Source: CAYXPR01 sp964467255
GTDB taxonomy: Bacteria > Pseudomonadota > Alphaproteobacteria > Rickettsiales > RGZB01
Length of the DNA: 61,390 bases
Assembly: GCA_964467255.1 (NCBI GenBank)
Contig: CAYXPR010000013.1
Location: 1 to 61,390, forward strand
Direction: 5' to 3'
This document shows, one piece after another, positions 8,637 through 17,521 of this stretch (positions within the stretch are counted from its first letter, which is position 1; each line of letters opens with the position of its first letter). Both the position numbers and the translations under genes were made by a program. The notes under the pieces were generated by a model. That model was not told the DNA's origin and did no database searches. It worked only from the letters and a program-made list of their open reading frames with translations.

Positions 8637-9537
8637 CCCTACGCCAGCCGCCGTGAATGGCTGGATTATCCTCGATAAACCTGAAGGTATTACCTCTGCC
8701 ACCGCCGTGGGTGTGGTGCGCCGCACCTGCAAAACCAAGAAATGCGGCCATGCGGGCACGCTCGACCCAATGGCGACGGGCATTCTGCCGCTCGCGCTCG
8801 GCGAGGCAACCAAAACCATGGCATACCTTGAAACGGCGGATAAGTCATACCGCTTCACCGTGCAATTTGGCAGCGCGACGGATACGGATGACAAAGAAGG
8901 CGAAGTGATTGCAACGAGTGATGTAATCCCCAGCCGCGAGCAGATTTTGGTCGCCCTGCCCACCTTCACCGGCGAGATTGAACAGGTGCCGCCGGACTAT
9001 TCCGCCATCCGCGTGGATGGAAAGCGTGCCTACGACCTAGCACGTGAGGGCAAGGCCTTCACTTTAAAATCCCGCAAAGTGACGGTTCATAAACTCACGC
9101 TGGTGGAAATGCCAACCCCCAGCAGCATCGTGATGGAAATGGACTGCAGCAAGGGCACGTATGTGCGCGCCATAGCGCGTGATTTAGCTTTAAAATTAGG
9201 CACTTATGCCCATGTTACCACTTTGCGCCGTACACGGGTGGGGCACTTCCTTGAAAAAAGTGCGATTTCGCTGGAAAACTTAAAAGAAATGGTGCATATT
9301 GGGCGCCTTTCCGAGGCATTACTGCCGGTGGAAGCAGCGCTGGACGACATCTTGGTGCTCGCTTTAAACCCAGTTTCCTCCCAAGACTTACGACAGGGTC
9401 GCTCTATACAACTGGTGGATTCATCTACCACGTGGCAGGACGGTTCGGTGGTCTTAGCTAAATCAGACGACAAACCAGTTGCGATTGGCAGGGTAGAAGC
9501 AGGGAAATTCAGGCCGCTTCGGGTATTTAATTTATAA
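8629..9537 (+). CDS. truB: tRNA pseudouridine-55 synthase
   Basis: TruB isomerises U55 in the T-loop of most tRNAs. The 302-residue protein has the standard length and contains GWIILDKPEGITSA (residues ~9-22) and the catalytic segment HAGTLDPMATGILPL with the essential Asp. It also has the GTY.RAIARDLA motif (~170-183) and a C-terminal domain with TLRRTRVGHF. It overlaps rbfA by 8 nt. rpsO begins 18 nt after its stop behind a strong ribosome site (ATGGAGGTCC). Confidence 0.96.
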   Translation: MNSPTPAAVNGWIILDKPEGITSATAVGVVRRTCKTKKCGHAGTLDPMATGILPLALGEATKTMAYLETADKSYRFTVQFGSATDTDDKEGEVIATSDVIPSREQILVALPTFTGEIEQVPPDYSAIRVDGKRAYDLAREGKAFTLKSRKVTVHKLTLVEMPTPSSIVMEMDCSKGTYVRAIARDLALKLGTYAHVTTLRRTRVGHFLEKSAISLENLKEMVHIGRLSEALLPVEAALDDILVLALNPVSSQDLRQGRSIQLVDSSTTWQDGSVVLAKSDDKPVAIGRVEAGKFRPLRVFNL

Positions 9538-9555
9538 ACCATATGGAGGTCCCTG

Positions 9556-9825
9556 ATGTCGATTACTGCAGAACGTAAACAAGAAGTTATTAAAAAATAC
9601 GCAAAGAAACAGAGTGACACGGGTTCACCGGAAGTACAGTGCGCGATTCTTTCTGAACGCATCAACACGCTGACCGAACACTTCAAAATTAATCCGAAGG
9701 ATTTCCACTCACGCCGCGGCCTCTTGATGATGGTCGGTCGTCGTCGTAGGCTCCTCGATTATCTCAAATCCAAGGACGAAGGCCGCTATGCGGACCTCGT
9801 GAAGAAACTTGGTATCCGTAAATAA
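9556..9825 (+). CDS. rpsO: 30S ribosomal protein S15
   Basis: S15 is a primary 16S rRNA-binding protein of the 30S platform. The 89-residue protein is full length, with the typical SDTGSPEVQCAILSERIN segment, the HSRRGLL motif and the basic GRRRRLLDYLK helix that contacts the three-way junction. The Shine-Dalgarno GGAGGT lies 6 nt before the ATG. A strong GC-rich hairpin follows at 9844-9868, before pnp, as in many bacteria where the rpsO-pnp transcript is processed between the two genes. Confidence 0.98.
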   Translation: MSITAERKQEVIKKYAKKQSDTGSPEVQCAILSERINTLTEHFKINPKDFHSRRGLLMMVGRRRRLLDYLKSKDEGRYADLVKKLGIRK

Positions 9826-9843
9826 GCGGATTTTTCTAAAGCA

Positions 9844-9868
9844 GATGCGGGGCACGGTGCCCCGCATC
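9844..9868 (+). terminator. GC-rich hairpin between rpsO and pnp
   Basis: A perfect 11-bp stem (GATGCGGGGCA / TGCCCCGCATC) with a 3-nt loop is followed by GCTCTTTCT. The U-run is weak, so it may act as a leaky terminator or as an RNase III-type processing and stability element rather than a full stop. Confidence 0.65.
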
Positions 9869-9973
9869 GCTCTTTCTGGCTTACCCATTCCACATCAGAA
9901 ATAGGTCTTTTGTTTAAGGGAAGTCAGGCGTTGTTACTATTTATCAGTTGTTAGTTGGAAGGAAGAGAAGAAG

Positions 9974-12181
9974 ATGTTTAATGTTACGAAGAAGTCGATT
10001 CAATGGGGTGGCAAAACGCTTGAGATTGAAGTAGGCAAAGTTGCACGGCAGGCCGATGGCTCCGTGATGATCAAATACGGCAATACCACCCTGCTCTGCA
10101 CCGCGGTTGCATCCAAAGAGCCAAAAGAAGGCATCGACTTCTTCCCGCTGACCTGCACGTATCAGGAAAAAGCCTTCGCCGCCGGTAAAATCCCAGGTGG
10201 CTTCTTTAAACGCGAAGGCCGCCCTTCTGAGCGTGAAACCTTGATTTCCCGCCTGATTGACCGCCCGATTCGCCCACTGTTCCAAGAAGGTTTCTACAAC
10301 GAAACCCAAGTGGTGTGCACACTGCTTTCCTATGACATGGAAAATGATTCCGACATTCCTGCCATGATTGGCGCTTCCGCTGCGCTCGCAATTTCCGGCA
10401 TCCCGATGGATGAACCGATTGCCGCGTCCCGCGTGGGCTTCATCAACGGCGAATATGTGCTGAACCCAAGCGTGCCTGAAATGCATGAAAGCACACTCGA
10501 CATCGTGCTGGCTGGTACGGCCTCCTCCGTGATGATGGTGGAATCCGAAGCCAAAGAACTCACCGAAGAAGAAATGCTCGGTGCTGTTGTATTCGGCCAC
10601 GAGCAGATGCAGCCGGTGATTAAAATGATCAACGAACTTGCCAAAGAATGCGGCAAGAAACGTTGGGAAATTAAAAAGAAAGACACGTCTGCGATTGCTG
10701 CAAAAGTGAAGCAGATTGGCGAAGCGAAATTCCGCGAAGCTTACCGCACCCTTTCCAAACAGGAACGCGTTGAAAAACTCTCTGCTGTTCGTAAGGAAAT
10801 TGTGGATACATTTAAAGCCGAAGCGGAAGCAAAAGGCGAAGCGTTTGATAAAATCACCGTCGGTGGTTACATCAAAAAGCTCGAAAAGGACATCGTGCGT
10901 TGGGACATTCTCGACAATGATTACCGTATCGACGGCCGTAACGGCAAAAAAATCCGCCAGATTGAATCTGAAACCAACTTCCTGCCACAAACGCATGGTT
11001 CTGCGCTGTTTACGCGCGGCGAAACCCAGGCGCTCGTGGTTGCCACGCTCGGCACCGCGCAGGATGAACAGCGTATCGATTCACTGGATGGCGACACGTT
11101 CCAGCATTTCATGCTGCACTATAACTTCCCTCCGTTCTCGGTGGGTGAAGCCACGCCAATGCGCCCACCTGGCCGCCGCGAAATCGGTCACGGTAAGCTT
11201 GCATGGCGCGCACTGCGTGCTGTGCTGCCACAGAAAGAAGCCTTCCCTTACACCATTCGTCTGGTGTCGGAAATTACCGAATCGAACGGTTCTTCTTCCA
11301 TGGCAACGGTGTGCGGTTCATCTCTCGCGATGATGGATGCTGGCGTTCCGATTACGGCTCCGGTGGCAGGTATTGCCATGGGCCTGATTAAAGAAGGCGA
11401 CAAGTTCGCGGTGCTGTCTGACATCCTGGGTGATGAAGATCACCTCGGCGATATGGACTTTAAAGTGGCCGGTACCGAAAACGGTATCACCTCGCTGCAG
11501 ATGGATATCAAAATCAATGGTATCACGAAGGAGATCATGGACATCGCCCTTCGCCAAGCCAAAGAAGGCCGTCTGCACATTCTGGGTTGCATGAACTCAG
11601 CCCTCACCGCACCGCGCGGCGAGCTGAAAGACAGCGCTCCGAAAATCACCACCATCACGATTCCGAAAGAAAAGATTCGTGAAGTGATTGGTTCTGGCGG
11701 TGCAGTGATCCGCGATATCACCGAAAAATCCGGTGCGAAAATCGACATTCAGGATGACGGTACCATCACGGTTGCTTCGGTGAAAGGTTCACAGACACAG
11801 ATTGCTCTTGATATGATCAACGGCATTGTGGCTGAACCTGAAATCGGCGCGATTTATGACGGCACTGTTGCCCGCGTGGTTGATTTCGGTGCGTTCGTGA
11901 CCATCATGACGAAAACCGATGGCCTCGTGCATATCAGCGAAATGGCAAACCAGCGCGTTGAAAAAGTCACAGACGTGGTGAACGAAGGCGACAAGGTGAA
12001 AGTAAAAGTGATCGACATCGAACGTGGCAAAGTCCGCCTTTCTATGAAAGCCGTGGACCAGAAAACGGGCGAACCGGTTGCTGACTACAAAGAAACCCCA
12101 CGCCGCGAAAAGGAAGACCGCCCACGTGGCGACCGTCCGCGCGACCGCGATGAACGTCCGCGTCGTCGCAATAATGGCTAA
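9974..12181 (+). CDS. pnp: Polynucleotide phosphorylase
   Basis: PNPase degrades RNA 3'-to-5' by phosphorolysis and takes part in mRNA turnover. The 735-residue protein carries two RNase PH domains (~10-145 and ~320-460, the second with FPPFSVGEATPMRPPGRREIGHG) and the linking all-alpha domain. A KH domain follows (~555-610, IGSGGAVIRDITEKSGAKI), then an S1 domain (~620-690, YDGTVARVVDFGAFVTIM) and an Arg/Asp-rich tail. The purine-rich GGAAGGAAGAGAAGAAG just before the ATG provides the ribosome site. A clear terminator follows at 12205-12240, so pnp ends the operon. Confidence 0.97.
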   Translation: MFNVTKKSIQWGGKTLEIEVGKVARQADGSVMIKYGNTTLLCTAVASKEPKEGIDFFPLTCTYQEKAFAAGKIPGGFFKREGRPSERETLISRLIDRPIRPLFQEGFYNETQVVCTLLSYDMENDSDIPAMIGASAALAISGIPMDEPIAASRVGFINGEYVLNPSVPEMHESTLDIVLAGTASSVMMVESEAKELTEEEMLGAVVFGHEQMQPVIKMINELAKECGKKRWEIKKKDTSAIAAKVKQIGEAKFREAYRTLSKQERVEKLSAVRKEIVDTFKAEAEAKGEAFDKITVGGYIKKLEKDIVRWDILDNDYRIDGRNGKKIRQIESETNFLPQTHGSALFTRGETQALVVATLGTAQDEQRIDSLDGDTFQHFMLHYNFPPFSVGEATPMRPPGRREIGHGKLAWRALRAVLPQKEAFPYTIRLVSEITESNGSSSMATVCGSSLAMMDAGVPITAPVAGIAMGLIKEGDKFAVLSDILGDEDHLGDMDFKVAGTENGITSLQMDIKINGITKEIMDIALRQAKEGRLHILGCMNSALTAPRGELKDSAPKITTITIPKEKIREVIGSGGAVIRDITEKSGAKIDIQDDGTITVASVKGSQTQIALDMINGIVAEPEIGAIYDGTVARVVDFGAFVTIMTKTDGLVHISEMANQRVEKVTDVVNEGDKVKVKVIDIERGKVRLSMKAVDQKTGEPVADYKETPRREKEDRPRGDRPRDRDERPRRRNNG

Positions 12182-12204
12182 AATTTTAGCTGTTTTCTAA
12201 AGGT

Positions 12205-12240
12205 AAAGGGGCGCTTTAAAGCGCCCCTTTCTTTTTCTTT
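12205..12240 (+). terminator. Intrinsic terminator after pnp
   Basis: The inverted repeat GGGGCGCTTT / AAAGCGCCCC (12208-12227), extended by AAA/TTT on its flanks, is followed by a pyrimidine tract rich in T (TTTCTTTTTCTTT). This is a textbook rho-independent terminator closing the rimP-to-pnp operon. Confidence 0.9.
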
Positions 12241-12276
12241 GCCCTTTTTTATGTTAGGATGGTGGCAGAGGCTTTT

Positions 12277-12984
12277 ATGATTGATGCCCTTGGCGGTATT
12301 TCAGCACAGGCAGTTGCACCACGCCCGAAAACGGAAAGCGTGGACGTGCAGAGCCTACTAAGAAGCGCCCTTGCCAAAACTGGTGGCGACGCTACCGTGA
12401 CCGTGCAATATGGTTATTCGGTTGGCGCAGATGGCAGCTTGCAGGTGAGCAGCGCCACGGTTTCAACCGTTGAAAAAACACTCGGCGGTGTGCGCGTGGG
12501 TGAACTACCCAGCAACACAGCAGCACCTTTAAAGCCCGTACAGCTTTTAAAATTAGAGCCTGCCGCGCAGGCTGAAGTGTTTTCACTTTCTACTGAAGAA
12601 CAGGCAGCGATACGCCAACTACAATCCTCCGATGTTGCAATTCGCAATCACGAACTTTTGCATTTCAGAAATGGCGCAGGTATTACCTCGGGCACGCCGG
12701 AATACACGCTCACGCAAGGGCCGGATGGCAATTATTATGCCGTTGGCGGTGCCGTGAATGTGCAGACAAGCCGCGGCGCGGACGCTGACCAACAGTCGCG
12801 TGAAGCCCAAACTTTCGTGAATGCCGCCACCGCACCAGGCGATGCCTCGGCGCAGGATTTAAGTGCCGCCCGCAGCTTTGGCTTCAGCAAGGGAATTGCT
12901 GCGTATAAAAGCGCGGTGAGTGAAAACTCTGTCTTCACGCCCGAAGCAAAATCATCCCCTGAGCCACTGGATATTTCCGCGTAA
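12277..12984 (+). CDS. Putative zinc metalloprotease, SprA/CJM1_0395-like
   Basis: The protein of about 235 residues has an HExxH motif (NHELLHFRNGAG, ~residues 123-134) followed by the GTPEYTLTQGPDGNYYAVGGAVNV segment. It then has a D..QQSREAQTFVNAA..PGDASAQDLSAAR region. This whole block is characteristic of the putative metalloprotease family called SprA-related or CJM1_0395. The substrate is unknown and no signal peptide is seen. I prefer ATG at 12277, which has AGAGG upstream, over ATG at 12259, which extends the frame by six residues. The gene converges on the next gene with only 4 nt between stop codons. Confidence 0.65.
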   Translation: MIDALGGISAQAVAPRPKTESVDVQSLLRSALAKTGGDATVTVQYGYSVGADGSLQVSSATVSTVEKTLGGVRVGELPSNTAAPLKPVQLLKLEPAAQAEVFSLSTEEQAAIRQLQSSDVAIRNHELLHFRNGAGITSGTPEYTLTQGPDGNYYAVGGAVNVQTSRGADADQQSREAQTFVNAATAPGDASAQDLSAARSFGFSKGIAAYKSAVSENSVFTPEAKSSPEPLDISA

Positions 12985-12988
12985 ATCC

Positions 12989-14458
12989 CTAACGAATTCT
13001 CTCAAAGAAGATTAGGCCGCCACCCGTAGCGGAAAGTATGTCCTCTTTATCAGAATAAGGAATTTCAAATATTGGCTGGTATTTATCTTTAGGAATTAAA
13101 TCGAACCTTCTTTTATTATTCGGGTCATCTTTATAGGGAAAAAATGCAATGTAGTCTGGCTTTTTAGCGTTAAGAAGCCTCACTACTGCATCGGGTTGCT
13201 GTAATTGTAAGGATTCTTTTGAGGCTAAGCCGCACATGTCATAAAAATGTGTGTGTTTACAGTAATAACTCACTTGCCCCAAATCACACATGGTTAGAAT
13301 CGATTCCGGCCTTCTTGCATCACAAAATTGCTGTAGTTTTTTACCAACAACCTCGTGCCATTTATCCTTCACTTTTCCATTCTCATATGTGCTATCGCGT
13401 AGCACTCCATTCGTATAAGCGGTAAAAAGAAGTCCTAAAAACAGAAAAATATACCCGTTATTAAATGGCCTAAGAAGCGCATATTTTTGTAGCAGCATGT
13501 GCACACCAAAGGCAGCCCATACGCACGCCACAACATGATACGGAAAGACGTACCACAGGAACACCCAAGGCTGCCCCACAAGATATGAAAAAAGATAGAG
13601 TGCGGCAAAAACTGAAATGTATCTGAGCAACGTCTGTTGTGAGGCAAAAACACGCCGAAGGCCCAAAAAGGAAAGTATGCTTAATATGATGATTGCTTTG
13701 TTATAGTAGAGAAAATAGTAGGCAGCGCTTGGCTTCCAATCTGGGACGTTGGCAAAAATATGCCCTGATTTTACCGTTAAAGAGTGGGGTATAACCGAAC
13801 CATAGTAGTAGTAAAAAACTAAAAGTACTGGCAATAAAACAACCGTCATTGCCAAGCAAAACTCTAATAATTTTTTATATTCTTTTTTAAAGAGTAGCTG
13901 TGCTGAAACAGTGGCAGCAACCAAAATGCCTTCAGGCCGAATAAAAACTGACGCCGCTGCAATAAGTCCTGAAATCACATGTTTTTCTTTTGCCGCGCAT
14001 AAAAAGGCGAGCAAAATCATGCATACAAATAAACTGCTTTCCATGCCGCTTATGCCAGCCTGCATCGTTGGTACAGCCATCAATAAGCAGCAAAAAATTG
14101 CTTTTAATACGTCGTCTTGTTCTTTTAGAAAAAAAGAATAAATAAGAAATAAACTTACACTATCGAAGACAATGCTCGTCAGCGGAATGGTTTGAACCAA
14201 ATTAAATCCAAGTGCATATATTGCGGCACAGAAAAGACCGAAAAGCGGCGCGGTGGTAGAGAGTAGCCGCTCTCCTTCTTGAAAAACAAACCCTTTTCCT
14301 TCCACAAGATTTACTGCATAGCGAAAAGTGATATATGCATCATCTGTTAAAGTGGTGTAATAGTAGGCAACAAGCCTGCCGATGATAAAAATAAAAAGCA
14401 TCAATAGAAAATGTAACGAAACATAGTTTTCGCGCTGTGTTTTTGCTTTACTAAGCAT
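12989..14458 (-). CDS. GT-C-fold polytopic membrane glycosyltransferase-like protein
   Basis: The 489-residue protein has about ten hydrophobic segments and, after the first, an extracytoplasmic loop with TDDAYITFRYAVNLVEGKGFVFQEGERLLSTTAPLF. The DDAYI..RYA..L..G.GFVF..GER arrangement is seen in GT-C glycosyltransferases that use polyprenyl-phosphate sugars, such as the AftB-like and related families. The acidic pair would be catalytic. A soluble periplasmic domain forms the C-terminus. Substrate unknown. The gene is markedly AT-richer than its neighbours (roughly 40% GC by eye) and is not followed by other glycan genes, which suggests horizontal acquisition. Confidence 0.6.
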   Translation of the reverse strand: MLSKAKTQRENYVSLHFLLMLFIFIIGRLVAYYYTTLTDDAYITFRYAVNLVEGKGFVFQEGERLLSTTAPLFGLFCAAIYALGFNLVQTIPLTSIVFDSVSLFLIYSFFLKEQDDVLKAIFCCLLMAVPTMQAGISGMESSLFVCMILLAFLCAAKEKHVISGLIAAASVFIRPEGILVAATVSAQLLFKKEYKKLLEFCLAMTVVLLPVLLVFYYYYGSVIPHSLTVKSGHIFANVPDWKPSAAYYFLYYNKAIIILSILSFLGLRRVFASQQTLLRYISVFAALYLFSYLVGQPWVFLWYVFPYHVVACVWAAFGVHMLLQKYALLRPFNNGYIFLFLGLLFTAYTNGVLRDSTYENGKVKDKWHEVVGKKLQQFCDARRPESILTMCDLGQVSYYCKHTHFYDMCGLASKESLQLQQPDAVVRLLNAKKPDYIAFFPYKDDPNNKRRFDLIPKDKYQPIFEIPYSDKEDILSATGGGLIFFERIR

Positions 14459-14531
14459 GCATTTCCTATAGATTTCTCAAAGTGTTCTTAGGCAAATAGT
14501 AATTTATAAACCGCTAATTAATAACCCAAAC

Positions 14532-15320
14532 ATGGCTAAAGCAGAAATCATTTCATCACCCAACTGGATGGGCATCTGGACGCTGTACCTCAAAGAAGTA
14601 CAGCGCTTTTTGAAGGTATATAACCAAACACTCGTTGCGCCGGTTATCAACTCCCTGCTGCTGCTCGCTATTTTTTCGCTGGCGCTCGGCGGCCATGTGA
14701 AAACCATCGGCGGGGTGAGCTTTGAAGTGTTCATGGCCGCAGGCCTTATCATGATGTCCGTCGTGCAGCATGCCTTTGCCAACACTTCCTCGGCCTTCAT
14801 CATGGGCAAGGTGGTTGGCATGATTATTGATTACCTAATGCCGCCTTTAAGCGCGGGTGAAATGCTGTTTTCCATGGTGATGGGCGGCGTAACGCGCGGT
14901 GTGGTGGTGGGTATTCTGGTTGGCCTGTCCCTATGGGTTTTTGTGCCCTTAAGCCTGCCGCACCCGTTTCTAGCTGCGTTTTATCTTATCGCCGCCTCGA
15001 TGGTGCTGGCGCTCGTGGGTATGCTGGCAGGGATTTTTGCAGATTCGTTTGATGAAATGTCTGCCATCACCAGTTATGTGATTACGCCCCTCTCTTTCCT
15101 TTCGGGCACGTTTTACTCGGTGGAGAACCTGCCGCCCTTCTGGTATACGGTGACGCACTTCAACCCGTTTTTTTACATGATTGATGGCATGCGCTATAGC
15201 TTAACGGGCTATCACGATGGCAGCATCACCATCGGCATCTGGCTGCTAATTGGTTGTATTATAAGCCTTTGGGTGGCATGCCACCTGCTGTTAAAAGCTG
15301 GCTACCGCATTAAATCGTAA
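14532..15320 (+). CDS. ABC-2 type transporter permease
   Basis: The 262-residue integral membrane protein has six hydrophobic helices and the ABC-2 family signature region near the C-terminus (ITSYVITPLSFLSGTFYSVENLPPFW...FNPFFYMIDGMRYSLTG). It resembles the permeases of multidrug or polysaccharide-type exporters (YadH/NodJ-like). The ATP-binding subunit normally adjacent is absent: the left neighbour is the GT-C gene on the other strand and the right neighbour is argD. The substrate cannot be deduced. Confidence 0.85.
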   Translation: MAKAEIISSPNWMGIWTLYLKEVQRFLKVYNQTLVAPVINSLLLLAIFSLALGGHVKTIGGVSFEVFMAAGLIMMSVVQHAFANTSSAFIMGKVVGMIIDYLMPPLSAGEMLFSMVMGGVTRGVVVGILVGLSLWVFVPLSLPHPFLAAFYLIAASMVLALVGMLAGIFADSFDEMSAITSYVITPLSFLSGTFYSVENLPPFWYTVTHFNPFFYMIDGMRYSLTGYHDGSITIGIWLLIGCIISLWVACHLLLKAGYRIKS

Positions 15321-15333
15321 CCCCCGCATATCG

Positions 15334-15362
15334 TTGACAGCCATGGGTTTTTTGTGGATAAT
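15334..15362 (+). promoter_or_regulatory. Strong sigma-70-type promoter for argD-argF, overlapping a DnaA-box match
   Basis: A perfect -35 TTGACA (15334-15339), a 17-nt spacer and GATAAT (15357-15362) lie 46 nt before argD. The sequence TGTGGATAA at 15353-15361, the complement of the DnaA box consensus TTATCCACA, overlaps the -10 element. The promoter call is solid by motif. DnaA control is only a possibility, because one 9-mer can arise by chance. Confidence 0.7.
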
Positions 15363-15407
15363 CGCCTCTTTCCGTTCAACCCCCCTTTTTGATGGGAGAT
15401 AGGCGCG

Positions 15408-16604
15408 TTGGCTTCTGCTTCACACGTTCTTCCGGTCTATAAACGCTCAAAGCTAGAGTTTGACCGCGGGGAAGGTGTGCATCTTTTCTCTACCGACGGG
15501 AAGAAATACCTCGATTTTGCCTCCGGCATCGCGGTGAACTGCCTTGGCCACGGCCACCCTCACCTTGTGAAAGCCCTGCAGGACCAAGCCGCCAAACTGT
15601 GGCACATCTCGAATCTGTATCAGGTGCCAGGGCTTGAAAAGCTCGCCACCCGCCTGTGCGACAATAGCTTCGCCGACAAAGTATTCTTCTGTAATTCCGG
15701 TGCCGAATCCGTGGAATGCGCCATTAAAATGGTCCGCAAATACCACGATGAAACCGGCAACCCTGATAAATACCGCATCATCTGCTTTTTGGGCGCGTTT
15801 CATGGCCGCACGCTGGCCACCATTTCCGCCAGCGACCGCGAAAAAGTCATGAAAGGCTTTGAACCCGCCGTGGATGGATTTGACCACGTGCCGTTTAATG
15901 ATCTCGCCGCCGTTGAAAAAGCCATCACGCCGCAAACGGGCGGTATTATGGTGGAGCCGATTCAAGGCGAAGGCGGCATCCGCCCCGCCACGCCGGAATT
16001 CTTAAAAGGCATCCGCGCACTGTGCGACAAACACGGCCTGCTGATGGTGGTAGATGAAATTCAGTGCGGCATGGGCCGCACGGGCAAAATGTTCGCGCAT
16101 GAGCATTATGGCATCACGCCTGACATTCTCACCAGCGCCAAGGGCATCGGCGGCGGCTTCCCGCTCGGTGCATGCCTTGCCACTGAAAAGGCTGCTGTGG
16201 GCATGACGCCCGGCACGCATGGCTCCACCTATGGCAGCAATCCGCTCGCGATGGCCGTTGGCAATGCGGTGATGGACATCATCGCCGAGAAAAAATTCCT
16301 GCAGCACGTGGCTGAAATGGGTGCTTACTTTGAAGCGGGCCTTAATAAAATCAAAGGCGGCTTCCCGAAAAACACCGCACCGGTGATTCAGGAAGTGCGC
16401 GGCAAAGGCCTTATCCTCGGCCTGAAGGTAAGCCCGCCAGCAGCGGATTTTGTGGAAAAACTGCGGGAGAAAATGCTGCTCACCGTGCCTGCGTCCGACA
16501 ACGTGGTGCGTTTGCTGCCCCCGCTGATTATTGAAAAACAACATATCGACAACGCATTGGAGATTATCAATGATGTATGCAAGGAATTTGGCGGAAGCGT
16601 CTGA
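15408..16604 (+). CDS. argD: Acetylornithine aminotransferase
   Basis: This PLP enzyme transaminates N-acetylglutamate semialdehyde to N-acetylornithine in arginine synthesis, and can also serve lysine synthesis. The 398-residue class-III aminotransferase shows FASGIAVNCLGHGHP, FCNSGAESVE, GAFHGRT, the VDEIQCGMGRTG segment with the PLP-contacting Asp, and the PLP lysine in SAKGIGGGFPLGA. The start is TTG at 15408, behind GGGAG and downstream of a strong promoter. argF begins 1 nt after the stop codon, so the two genes form an operon. Confidence 0.95.
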   Translation: MASASHVLPVYKRSKLEFDRGEGVHLFSTDGKKYLDFASGIAVNCLGHGHPHLVKALQDQAAKLWHISNLYQVPGLEKLATRLCDNSFADKVFFCNSGAESVECAIKMVRKYHDETGNPDKYRIICFLGAFHGRTLATISASDREKVMKGFEPAVDGFDHVPFNDLAAVEKAITPQTGGIMVEPIQGEGGIRPATPEFLKGIRALCDKHGLLMVVDEIQCGMGRTGKMFAHEHYGITPDILTSAKGIGGGFPLGACLATEKAAVGMTPGTHGSTYGSNPLAMAVGNAVMDIIAEKKFLQHVAEMGAYFEAGLNKIKGGFPKNTAPVIQEVRGKGLILGLKVSPPAADFVEKLREKMLLTVPASDNVVRLLPPLIIEKQHIDNALEIINDVCKEFGGSV

Positions 16605-16605
16605 C

Positions 16606-17517
16606 GTGAAAAACCAGGCAAAACATTTTCTGGATATCAATGAAGTTTCGGCAGCCGAGCTGCGCGAAATTCTGGCGTTCGCCATTAAAACCAAACAGGA
16701 TTTCAAAAAAGGCAAAATCACCAAGCATTTGCAGGACAAGCAAATTGCACTGGTGTTTGAAAAGCCTTCCACCCGCACGCGCACTTCGTTTGAAGTGGCG
16801 ATGTATCAGCTGGGCGGCAACGCGATTATTATGGACACGAACTCCAGCCAGCTTGGCCGTGGTGAAACCGTGGCAGATACCGCGCGCGTACTTTCACGCT
16901 ATGTGAACGGCATCATGCTACGCTGCTTCAAGCACGAAATGCTGAAAGAAATGGCAGATTATTCCAGCGTGCCGGTGATTAACGGCCTCACCGATTACAG
17001 CCACCCATGCCAAGTGATGGCCGACATCATGACGTTTGAAGAACATCGCGGTAGCATTGAAGGTAAAGTGGTGACGTGGATTGGCGACGTGAACAACATG
17101 GCACGCAGCTGGATGCACGCCGCCGAAACGTTTAACTTCTCACTGCGCGTGGCTTGCCCTGAAGATTTAAGCCCGCCTTCGGTGAAGTCTAAAAACATTC
17201 AAATCATCACCGACCCCGCAGAAGCCGTGAACGGCGCGCACTTGGTGACGACCGACACGTGGGTTTCCATGGGTGATGCCGATGGTGACTTCAAGCGCGA
17301 GATTTTAAAGCCCTATCAGGTGAATGACGACCTGATGGACCGCGCGAAGAAAGACGCACTCTTCATGCACTGCCTGCCCGCGCACCGTGGCGAAGAAGTG
17401 ACCGATGCGGTGATTGACGGCGCACAGTCTGTCGTGTGGGACGAGGCGGAAAACCGCCTGCACATCCAGAAAGCCATACTCGTATGGTGCTTAGCGGGTT
17501 TGCCGAAGGGTAAGTAG
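16606..17517 (+). CDS. argF: Ornithine carbamoyltransferase
   Basis: The enzyme joins ornithine and carbamoyl phosphate into citrulline. The protein of ~303 residues has the carbamoyl phosphate motif STRTRTSFE, the LGRGET segment, HPCQ..AD and the ornithine-binding HCLPAHRGEEV with the catalytic Cys. I chose GTG at 16606, giving MKNQAKHFLDI, because it sits one base after the argD TGA and produces the usual N-terminus. Upstream in-frame ATGs at 16570 and 16573 lie inside argD. Its stop is only 4 nt from the stop of the convergent gamma-carbonic anhydrase gene. Confidence 0.95.
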   Translation: MKNQAKHFLDINEVSAAELREILAFAIKTKQDFKKGKITKHLQDKQIALVFEKPSTRTRTSFEVAMYQLGGNAIIMDTNSSQLGRGETVADTARVLSRYVNGIMLRCFKHEMLKEMADYSSVPVINGLTDYSHPCQVMADIMTFEEHRGSIEGKVVTWIGDVNNMARSWMHAAETFNFSLRVACPEDLSPPSVKSKNIQIITDPAEAVNGAHLVTTDTWVSMGDADGDFKREILKPYQVNDDLMDRAKKDALFMHCLPAHRGEEVTDAVIDGAQSVVWDEAENRLHIQKAILVWCLAGLPKGK

Positions 17518-17521
17518 CTAA

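Noticed and set aside
9944..10996. 350-residue minus-strand open frame opposite pnp
   Set aside because: Shadow frame with His/Phe-rich composition, fully inside pnp.
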